Below, piece after piece: positions 1 through 5,691 of a stretch of 9,555 nt of DNA (position 1 is the first letter of the stretch; each line of letters begins with the position of its first letter). Origin of the DNA: an uncultured bacterium (GTDB taxonomy: Bacteria > Cyanobacteriota > Vampirovibrionia > Gastranaerophilales > Gastranaerophilaceae); NCBI GenBank assembly GCA_902782905.1, contig CACZPB010000064.1, positions 1 through 9,555 on the forward strand, given 5' to 3'. The notes below the pieces were generated by a model. The model had not been told where the DNA came from, did not search any database, and saw only the letters and a list, made by a program, of their open reading frames with translations. Made by a program: the position numbers and the translations under genes.

Positions 1-742
1 CAAGATCAAATTCTTTCCTCATCAACTCTTGACTGCGCTTTTTTATAGAACGCTGTATATCCTTAGTCGTTGCCTTCATTGGAATTATCATATCTTTTGG
101 AGCGTCAAAATTACCTATAACATAATTGTTGTCATTCTTTCTTAAAATTTTTCGTTGTTTATTAGACAAAGGTGCAAAACCCATTTTTTTATAAAATTCA
201 AGAGCAAAAGATTTCTCAGGAATTTCCGAGCGAACGTAGCACTGCTTAAATCCGTCTTCTAAAAGTGTACGAAAATATTCACACACAATAGCCTTACCTT
301 CACCCAAAATTTTCTTATTCCAAGTCGCAAGCCAATCTAACTCTGTTTCATCTTTAGAGTGATTTTTTCTGCTGGAATAATGGAATTTACCCATTTTATC
401 AATTTTTTTCGTATTCCCTATAAGAATTGCACTCGGCTCTTTATCAGATATCGCCAGCAGAACCTTTGCCTTTTCTTCCTTAACATTCTTTTCAGCCAAT
501 ATTTCTATACCTGCATCAACAGCCTCTTTTAAAACTTGCTGTGTAGATTCATCTTTTATACCATAGTGCCGGTAAAAGCTCTTTATTTTTTTAGAGATTA
601 ATTCTAAAAAATCAATATCAGTTTTTTCCAGCTGATAAATAATAATATCTCTGGACCTATCATTCAAATAACAATACTTGGCAAGAGGTCTTGCTTTATA
701 GTTTAAGTTATTAGCACAATAAGAATTAAAGTTAACTTTCAT
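1..742 (-). CDS. GNAT-like N-acetyltransferase, partial (C-terminus beyond left edge)
   Basis: The minus strand is open from an ATG at 742 to base 1, giving 247 codons with no stop; the C-terminus lies outside the window. The middle of the protein looks like a GNAT acyl-CoA transferase. Residues 147-152 (GEGKAI) resemble the acetyl-CoA pyrophosphate-binding loop. Residues 180-189 (ALEFYKKMGF) match the usual C-terminal GNAT signature in which a Tyr sits near the thiol of CoA. Substrate unknown. The first 20 residues are odd: a short polar stretch ending in NYKARP, unlike a signal peptide. After residue 190 comes a lysine/arginine-rich tail with KAT and SIKKRSQEL segments. The start is the first ATG after an in-frame stop region, with no clear SD sequence. 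It lies 53 bases after the small membrane-protein gene, separated by a hairpin, so it may be its own unit. The GNAT call is fairly safe, the function is not. Confidence 0.72.
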   Translation of the reverse strand, partial: MKVNFNSYCANNLNYKARPLAKYCYLNDRSRDIIIYQLEKTDIDFLELISKKIKSFYRHYGIKDESTQQVLKEAVDAGIEILAEKNVKEEKAKVLLAISDKEPSAILIGNTKKIDKMGKFHYSSRKNHSKDETELDWLATWNKKILGEGKAIVCEYFRTLLEDGFKQCYVRSEIPEKSFALEFYKKMGFAPLSNKQRKILRKNDNNYVIGNFDAPKDMIIPMKATTKDIQRSIKKRSQELMRKEFDL

Positions 743-771
743 ATAGAAATAAAATCTCGTAAAAATAATTT

Positions 772-786
772 TTGCTATTTTAGCAA
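772..786 (-). terminator. Possible weak terminator hairpin after the aminotransferase operon
   Basis: A perfect 6-bp inverted repeat (TTGCTA / TAGCAA) with a 3-base loop lies just after the stop codon of the small membrane protein. On the minus strand it is followed by an A-rich stretch and only then by a run of five T. The T-run is therefore not directly against the stem, which makes this a weak intrinsic terminator at best; it could also be a binding site in front of the GNAT gene. Confidence 0.35.
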
Positions 787-795
787 TATATTAAA

Positions 796-1131
796 TTAAA
801 ATTTTATCAACAGAATTAACAAACTTATAATAAAACACATTATCTGTACAAATGTGTATTTTTTAAGCGTCTCATACTTGACCAGTTTCCCTATAACAAA
901 AGGTGAGATAACACACAAAAACAAGATTACACTATATAAATTATGACTTACAGCCATTCCGTATATTGTAATAAAACTGAGTGCAACAATGTATGCAAGC
1001 ATACAACCTGCTATAGAATATCCGTAAACAGCCTTTGTTTTTGGCTGCTCAAAATTGTGAAAAAAACCAATTGAAAGCAAAATGACAGATAATATATTTA
1101 TAATAATGGCAATTTGAGTAATTATACGCAT
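796..1131 (-). CDS. Small four-helix integral membrane protein, unknown function
   Basis: A 111-residue protein that is almost all hydrophobic. Four membrane segments can be drawn at about residues 4-24, 36-58, 64-84 and 92-110, with short loops carrying the charges (EQPKTK at 28-33, KYETLKKY at 85-92). Both ends would then lie on the same side of the membrane. I recognise no family. The ATG at 1131 lies inside the end of the upstream hydrolase gene (10-base overlap, different frame), with an AGAGG ribosome-binding site about four bases ahead of it, itself inside the hydrolase coding sequence. This implies translational coupling, so the protein probably works with, or is dosed with, the hydrolase and aminotransferase. 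It might be a transporter-like or anchoring subunit, but that is inference only. Confidence 0.75.
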   Translation of the reverse strand: MRIITQIAIIINILSVILLSIGFFHNFEQPKTKAVYGYSIAGCMLAYIVALSFITIYGMAVSHNLYSVILFLCVISPFVIGKLVKYETLKKYTFVQIMCFIISLLILLIKF

Positions 1132-1964
1132 GCTACCTCTTTCTCATCTGTCGAACAAACCAGTTTGCTTAAAAACTCATTCACTGTATTCATTACAAAT
1201 TCTTTCTCATTATCATATAGAACCATATGATAACTGTCATTCAACTCAACGTACTGTTTTATTTTTGAAGAAATTCCGTTTAAAACAACTTTCGCACCTT
1301 TTGTGCTTGATAAATTATCATATTTTGAATGAATACATAAAACCGGACAACTAACTTTGCTTAAATTTTGTCTGACATTTTTGGACAACTTTAATAGCCC
1401 GTCTACACAATTAAGCGGATAATTATCCATACCTATATCAGCTTTTGCCGTAATTTTTGCCAGACTTTTTCTTGTTCTCTCATTTTTTACGCCAAAACAA
1501 TCATCTTCAGGGAATGTATAATAGAATCTTATAATTGTCTTTAGCGCAAAAGGAAGCAAAGATATGGTCCAAGGAATACAAAAACCATCTAAAAACAGGG
1601 TTGTAGAAAGAGCAACAACTCCTGTTATGTCATCGTTGTGTTCTGCTAAATATACAGCCATTGATGCACCTAAACACAAGCCTGACACAAAAAATTGATT
1701 GTAATTGCCTCTGAGTTTATCATATTTTTCTTGCGCGAAATTACACCAATCTTGCCAAGTTACAGTTTCGATTTCACTAATTCTCTCACCATGCCCCGGA
1801 AAAGAATAGCAAAATACATCATACCCGTTTTTGAACAGGAAATCACCATATTTGCGCATCTCAAAAGGGCTGCCCGTAAGTCCGTGGAATAACAGGACGG
1901 CTTTTTTATTCTGCTTGCCTTGAATTTCTGTGTGAAGAAACTCAAAATCTATACCATTTGTCAC
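1122..1964 (-). CDS. Alpha/beta hydrolase, esterase/lipase-like, with Cys nucleophile
   Basis: A 280-residue soluble alpha/beta-hydrolase of the carboxylesterase Est30 / monoacylglycerol-lipase kind. HGLTGSP (27-33) after a hydrophobic strand is the oxyanion-hole motif. GLCLGA (95-100) is the nucleophile elbow, carrying Cys97 (codon TGT at 1676-1674) where this family normally has Ser. Asp216 (HSKYDN) and His246 (NDSYHMVLY) fit the remaining triad residues. The lid region (about 125-175) is rich in aromatic and hydrophobic residues, suggesting a lipid or acyl substrate. All other landmarks are intact, so this is probably an active Cys-His-Asp enzyme or an acyl transferase rather than a dead copy. 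Its start is a GTG sharing one base with the TAG stop of the aminotransferase, with GAGG (1976-1973) eight bases upstream. Its 3' end overlaps the membrane-protein gene. True substrate unknown. Confidence 0.88.
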   Translation of the reverse strand: MTNGIDFEFLHTEIQGKQNKKAVLLFHGLTGSPFEMRKYGDFLFKNGYDVFCYSFPGHGERISEIETVTWQDWCNFAQEKYDKLRGNYNQFFVSGLCLGASMAVYLAEHNDDITGVVALSTTLFLDGFCIPWTISLLPFALKTIIRFYYTFPEDDCFGVKNERTRKSLAKITAKADIGMDNYPLNCVDGLLKLSKNVRQNLSKVSCPVLCIHSKYDNLSSTKGAKVVLNGISSKIKQYVELNDSYHMVLYDNEKEFVMNTVNEFLSKLVCSTDEKEVACV

Positions 1965-3418
1965 TACGACAACCTCGTAAATAACTGATCAAGCAAACTC
2001 AATGCCATATCTATTTCTGCATAAGATATTGTAACTGCCGGTACTAAAGTGATTGTGTTATTATAATGGCTGCCTTTGTTAAGGATTAAACCGCATTTTT
2101 TACCGTTATACATCAAATCACCCTTCAAACCTTCAGATATAATATCGTGCAACAATTCAGGGTCAGGAGTATAACCGTCTTCGGTTACACACTCTATTCT
2201 CAAAGCCAAGCCCAATCCGTCAACATTACCTATACGTTTATGACGTTTTTCCAATTCTTTTAGCCCGTCTAAGAAATATTTACCTTTGTTGGCAACTTCT
2301 TTTTCGAAATCACCTTCTTCAAATATTGACATAACTTCATAACCGGCTCTCATACCGATAGGATTGTTACAGAAGGTTGAGTGAGTTCTGCCGCTCGGCC
2401 AAACTTCAGGACTTATTAATTCTTCTTTTGCCCACATGCCGCCTAAAGGATTCATACCGTTAGTCAAAGATTTACTAAACGTAATAACATCAGGCTTAAC
2501 ATCATAATGTTCGATTGCCCACAACTTACCTGTTCTGTAGAAGCCCATTTGTATTTCGTCATCTACAAAAAGAACTCCAAAATCATCTAAAACTTTTTTT
2601 AATTCTTTGAAATATCCTTTTGGAGGAACAATATATCCGCCTGAACCTTGAACCGGCTCAACAAAGAATGCACCCAAAGAACAATCTTTAGAAGAATGAT
2701 CATATAATCCTGCACAATTATCTTCAAATTCACGTCTTAATTGTTGTACGCAATAATAATTGCAAGAGTCACATTTTTTACCGTAAGGACATCTGTAACA
2801 ATACGGATAAGGTACAAAGTGAGCTTCTTCAGAAAAATGACCAAATGGTTTTCTATATCTGTAGCCTGCCGTTAAGCAGCTTGCGCCTAATGTGCGTCCG
2901 TGGAACCCACCGTAGAATGAAAACATTCTGCTTTTATGTGTATAATTTCTTACAAGCTTTAATGCGTCTTCTATAACTTGTGAACCACCGACATTAAAGT
3001 GTACACGTCCTTTTCTTCCGAATCTCTTTATATTTGCTTTTGCAATTTTCTCTGACAATAAAACCTTATAATCATATTGAAAATGTGAAGAAATTTGAGG
3101 AAGTGTATCAATTTGATCGACAACTGCGTCTCTAACTCGTTTATTTTTGTAACCTAAATTACATGCCGCAAACCACATTTCCAAATCCAGAAACGGAACA
3201 TTCTCCGAATCATACATAAAGGAACCGTTACAATCTCTGAACACTTTCGGAACCGGCTCAGCGTGTATTTTGTCTCCGTATGTACAATACTCTTTATCAA
3301 TACTTGCCAATTCTTCATCTGACAATTCAAGTCTTGTAACTTCTGTTGCATTTTTGCTGTTGATTTTCTTTAAATTTGTTATAAGTTCTTTTTCTAATAC
3401 TGCCATATTCTCATCCAT
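1964..3418 (-). CDS. Class III PLP-dependent aminotransferase
   Basis: A 484-residue fold-type I, class III (ornithine/GABA/acetylornithine-like) aminotransferase, presumably moving an amino group from a terminal or omega amine to a keto acid in the cytoplasm. Visible landmarks: NVGGSQVIEDALKLVR (142-157, phosphate-binding loop region), GGFHGRT (170-176), EPVQGSGG (254-261), DDEIQMGFYRTG (286-297) with Asp287 as the pyridine-nitrogen contact, FSKSL with Lys316 as the PLP Schiff-base lysine, and HSTFCNNP (346-353). Residues 205-223 hold a five-cysteine loop (Cys207, 210, 216, 219, 223). A similar Y-C-x-x-C-P loop occurs in some other class III enzymes. A roughly 60-residue N-terminal extension precedes the fold. 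No SD is visible before the first ATG; Met5 (3406) is an alternative start. It heads a coupled set with the hydrolase and membrane protein. Exact substrate cannot be read. Confidence 0.92.
   Translation of the reverse strand: MDENMAVLEKELITNLKKINSKNATEVTRLELSDEELASIDKEYCTYGDKIHAEPVPKVFRDCNGSFMYDSENVPFLDLEMWFAACNLGYKNKRVRDAVVDQIDTLPQISSHFQYDYKVLLSEKIAKANIKRFGRKGRVHFNVGGSQVIEDALKLVRNYTHKSRMFSFYGGFHGRTLGASCLTAGYRYRKPFGHFSEEAHFVPYPYCYRCPYGKKCDSCNYYCVQQLRREFEDNCAGLYDHSSKDCSLGAFFVEPVQGSGGYIVPPKGYFKELKKVLDDFGVLFVDDEIQMGFYRTGKLWAIEHYDVKPDVITFSKSLTNGMNPLGGMWAKEELISPEVWPSGRTHSTFCNNPIGMRAGYEVMSIFEEGDFEKEVANKGKYFLDGLKELEKRHKRIGNVDGLGLALRIECVTEDGYTPDPELLHDIISEGLKGDLMYNGKKCGLILNKGSHYNNTITLVPAVTISYAEIDMALSLLDQLFTRLS
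1973..1976 (-). promoter_or_regulatory. Ribosome-binding site deciding the GTG start of the hydrolase
   Basis: GAGG lies eight bases before the GTG at 1964, inside the last codons of the aminotransferase. Together with the TAGTG stop/start overlap it supports GTG, not a later ATG, as the hydrolase start, and points to re-initiation by ribosomes ending the aminotransferase. Confidence 0.6.
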
Positions 3419-3462
3419 TTTATATAATGTTTAAAATTACACTTATTCATACTACCGCTAAA

Positions 3463-3490
3463 AAAAACAAAAAAAAAGAGTTTTTTACTC
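3463..3490 (-). terminator. Intrinsic terminator of the AsmA-HAD-M48-secreted protein run
   Basis: On the minus strand a GAGT / ACTC stem with an all-A loop is followed at once by seven T, one G and eight more T. The stem is only 4 bp, so it is weak in isolation, but position (36 bases after the stop at 3526) and the long T-tract fit rho-independent termination. It separates the envelope gene set from the aminotransferase operon. Confidence 0.6.
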
Positions 3491-3493
3491 ATT

Positions 3494-3510
3494 TATTACA
3501 AAATGTAATA
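3494..3510. repeat. 17-base palindrome between the two gene sets
   Basis: TATTACA and TGTAATA form a perfect 7-bp inverted repeat around three A. It lies just ahead of the terminator stem at 3478-3490. It may be an extra hairpin of the terminator, or an operator-like dyad for the aminotransferase operon about 80 bases downstream. Confidence 0.4.
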
Positions 3511-3525
3511 TTTGTTCACACTTTC

Positions 3526-4326
3526 TTATTGTGTTTCATAGAACAAAGTAAATGACTCAGATGTCAATAATTTTGCTCTGCCGCCGTGAATTGGAACAAA
3601 TACGAATCCCGCAACGTACAAACAAACATTGCCTGCTTGATAGAGAGGATACACCCAAATCGACCTGTTTGCACCCGTTTTTGAAATTGAACCGGACAGA
3701 TCTATTTCTTCCTCATCGGGGATATAAAAATTGCTTATTTTTATACTCTCGGGCGTCCCCATTTTATCTGATTCGGAAATCGTTTCAACTCTGCCTAATA
3801 TTTGTGTGCCTTTTTTAAATTTTTTTCCGTTTATTTCAAAGTCATGCTGCGCAATAAAAGGAATTGTTGAACCCTCAAGCAATTCACGGGTTGATTTTAA
3901 ATGTTGTGCGATTTTTATTTGTATAGGTACCAATTTTTTTGTAAAGTCGTACTTGTTTTTTGATACAATTTTTCTGACTTTTGACAGGTCAATATTCTTT
4001 TCTATAAAGTATTCATCAGGAGCTGCTTTTTCTGATAATACATAGTTTTTTGCATTCTCCATGAAGTCGCTTTCGTTCAAAAGTTCATCTTCTATTGGCT
4101 GATTTGCATAATTATTTGTATAAACTCCCAGTTTGAAAGGAGACTCGGTATACAAATCAGGATTTAAAAGTTCATCTCGAATAGAAGTTTCTTCTTTATT
4201 TTTTATTGATGTTCCAATATTACAATTTTGTATAAGCGCGCTTTCAATGGTATCTGCAAAAACAGTATTTGCACAAAACGCCAATGTAAGAAACATAATT
4301 AATATCAATTTGGAATATTTTTTCAT
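3526..4326 (-). CDS. Secreted protein of unknown function with an SH3/beta-barrel-like domain
   Basis: A 266-residue exported protein. Residues 1-24 form a signal peptide (KKYSK, a hydrophobic stretch, then VFA before Asp25). The segment 49-90 holds a short motif twice, IRDELLNPDLY (49-59) and IEDELLNESDF (78-88). From about 132 to the end there is a beta-rich domain: VPIQIKIAQ, EGSTIPFIAQHDFEINGK, KKGTQILGRVETIS and ANRSIWVYP. The order strand, EG-x, strand, NGK-x-FKKGT, G-V-E recalls small barrel folds such as those in secretion-system or envelope proteins, with a loose look of VirB10-type G/KGT segments; this is not proof of family. The C-terminus (HGGRAKLLTSESFTLFYE) ends in another strand. 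Its ATG comes one base after the stop of the M48-like gene (TAATATG) with no own SD, so it is probably translated by coupling. The two proteins may act together in the periplasm. Confidence 0.8.
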   Translation of the reverse strand: MKKYSKLILIMFLTLAFCANTVFADTIESALIQNCNIGTSIKNKEETSIRDELLNPDLYTESPFKLGVYTNNYANQPIEDELLNESDFMENAKNYVLSEKAAPDEYFIEKNIDLSKVRKIVSKNKYDFTKKLVPIQIKIAQHLKSTRELLEGSTIPFIAQHDFEINGKKFKKGTQILGRVETISESDKMGTPESIKISNFYIPDEEEIDLSGSISKTGANRSIWVYPLYQAGNVCLYVAGFVFVPIHGGRAKLLTSESFTLFYETQ

Positions 4327-4327
4327 A

Positions 4328-5026
4328 TTAGTACGAGTATTTTATTTTTTTATTTGAGTGTGTTCTTATTTTTTCTAACAATTTCATTCTGTTATTTCTT
4401 GATGTTAACAAGAAATTTTGATAATAAATATTGTCTTTGTAATCATTATCAACCAGTACATGTGGATATTTTGTATAAATATATTCATATATTAGCATCA
4501 TCCTTCTTGACACAAGGGTGTGATTTGAAAACGCATCATATCTGTATTGTTTCCCTATTTTATTCAATATGGTAATAAGTGCAAGCGGGTTGTAGTCAGC
4601 ATTAACCATATAGTCTACAGCCGTCTTATCAGCTTTCAAATCATATTTATTAGGTACTACCCAATAGTTTAATATAGAAATATAACCTCTCAGAATCCCT
4701 TCATAACTATCAACCCCGTGAGCGATTGAATGGCTTAAGATTGCAGCAAGCTCATCATCGCTATCAATATAAGGTATTACAACGGGTTTAACCCAGACGA
4801 TTCTGTTAACAGAACTTACATCTGTCCAAAAATCTCTTGTATAAACTCGGTTGATTGCCATAAATGTCATTCTTTGTTCTATACGATTAGAATTTAAAAT
4901 TCTGAAGCCTACAGAATTCATACGTGTCTGAAGTTCTTCTGTTGTTTTTACATCCCAAGCAAACGCTTGTTGAACTACAGATACAAACAAAAATATTATT
5001 AAACCTATCAAAAATTTTTTACGCAT
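4328..5026 (-). CDS. Secreted M48-like metallopeptidase homologue lacking the catalytic Glu
   Basis: A 232-residue exported protein with a signal peptide ending AFA (residue 23) before Trp24. The centre follows the M48 pattern: DSDDELAAILSHSIAHG (88-104) aligns to the D-E-L-A-A-x-x-x-H-E-x-x-H helix, DLKAD (129-133) to the E-x-E-A-D third-ligand segment, NADYNPLALITILNKIG (142-158) to the usual A-G-Y-x-P-x-A-x-x-x-x-x-K, and HTLVSRRMMLIYEYI (169-183) to the H-P-x-x-x-x-R-x segment. Normal M48 enzymes use HExxH to bind zinc and activate water; here His99 and His103 remain but position 100 is Ser (TCA at 4729-4727) and the third-ligand Glu is Asp129. It is therefore probably an inactive, binding-type relative. 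No frameshift or stop is present, so it looks maintained. An AGGGG SD lies about nine bases before the ATG, inside the end of the HAD gene. Confidence 0.82.
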   Translation of the reverse strand: MRKKFLIGLIIFLFVSVVQQAFAWDVKTTEELQTRMNSVGFRILNSNRIEQRMTFMAINRVYTRDFWTDVSSVNRIVWVKPVVIPYIDSDDELAAILSHSIAHGVDSYEGILRGYISILNYWVVPNKYDLKADKTAVDYMVNADYNPLALITILNKIGKQYRYDAFSNHTLVSRRMMLIYEYIYTKYPHVLVDNDYKDNIYYQNFLLTSRNNRMKLLEKIRTHSNKKIKYSY

Positions 5027-5027
5027 A

Positions 5028-5663
5028 TTATGAAACCCCTTCTTTTAACATATCTATAATATTATGAAAAGAGGTAAATTGCGAATGTTTAATATTATTT
5101 TCTTTACAAAATTTATGTAAATTTTTTGACGCAAAGAGAATATCTGCCTTTGATGCTATACACAAATCGCTTGTCCCATCACCTATATAACAGAAATGGT
5201 CTTCAGTAACTTTTTTACATTTGCACATGCCTGCCTTTTTATCACAATCGTCATTGTAGTATGGAAATTCTATACTGAACTTGCCACCATCATAAATAAG
5301 CTTATTTGCATAATATGGAATGTCTAAGTTGTATCGTTCAAGAACTTTCTGAATAAATAAGTCGAACCCGTCGCTTAGAATAGTTAATTTGATATTATTC
5401 TTTCTTGTATAATCAACAAATTCTAAAAAATAATCATCAATTTCAATTGAATTAATATAATCATCCAATTGTTTTTGAGAAACATTCTTAAGTAAACCGA
5501 CTTGGATAATAGCATTTTCTCTGGAAGAAATTTTACCTTCTATCCACAGTTTTTCTGAATCCATCCAACATGCAGGAGCATACATTTCAAAAAAACTGTT
5601 TACTGAATCTTCTTTGGTTATTGTTCCGTCAAAATCGCAATATATCGCGTCAATCTTCTTCAT
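5028..5663 (-). CDS. HAD-IB phosphatase, MtnX / phosphoserine-phosphatase-like
   Basis: A 211-residue cytoplasmic HAD phosphatase when started at the ATG at 5663. With residues numbered from the longer TTG frame at 5678 (subtract five for the ATG form), DFDGT (15-19) gives Asp15 as the phospho-acceptor and Asp17 as the acid/base, ILSDG (100-104) gives the motif II Ser102, a Lys in MCKCKKV (151-157) is motif III, and GDGTSD (166-171) is the Mg-binding motif IV. The Cys-rich run before motif III and a small helical cap at about 25-90 resemble the MtnX / PHOSPHO1-type subgroup. Length and motif set are complete, so it should be active on a small phosphate ester; the substrate is unknown, and no methionine-salvage genes lie nearby. 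The ATG at 5663 is chosen because it gives MKKIDAIYCDFDGT and lies six bases after a TATAAT. It follows AsmA by 28 bases. Confidence 0.88.
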   Translation of the reverse strand: MKKIDAIYCDFDGTITKEDSVNSFFEMYAPACWMDSEKLWIEGKISSRENAIIQVGLLKNVSQKQLDDYINSIEIDDYFLEFVDYTRKNNIKLTILSDGFDLFIQKVLERYNLDIPYYANKLIYDGGKFSIEFPYYNDDCDKKAGMCKCKKVTEDHFCYIGDGTSDLCIASKADILFASKNLHKFCKENNIKHSQFTSFHNIIDMLKEGVS

Positions 5664-5675
5664 AGCACAATTATA
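5663..5675 (-). promoter_or_regulatory. Promoter -10 box giving a leaderless start for the HAD gene
   Basis: A perfect TATAAT occupies 5675-5670, followed by TGTGCT and then the ATG at 5663. With the usual -12 to -7 placement of the box, transcription would begin on the A of the ATG. There is no SD sequence and no convincing -35 hexamer at 16-18 bases upstream. It would let the HAD, M48-like and secreted genes be made independently of AsmA. Confidence 0.5.
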
Positions 5676-5691
5676 CAATAAACCAAAATTA

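Noticed and set aside
3731..4045. Plus-strand ORF of 104 codons inside the secreted-protein gene
   Set aside because: It lies wholly opposite a gene with a good signal peptide and operon context, is Cys/Phe/Ile-rich like an antisense frame, and has no convincing start signal.
3526..4326. Calling the secreted protein a VirB10/TrbI type IV secretion component
   Set aside because: Only short G/KGT-like segments resemble it; the usual proline-rich region, membrane anchor arrangement and any other secretion genes are absent.
5028..5663. Naming the HAD phosphatase mtnX
   Set aside because: Motifs fit the subgroup, but no other methionine-salvage gene is present and the subgroup covers several substrates.
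5664..5678. TTG start giving a five-residue longer HAD protein
   Set aside because: The extra codons contain the TATAAT box, there is no SD, and MKKID at 5663 is the normal-looking start just before the DxDGT strand.
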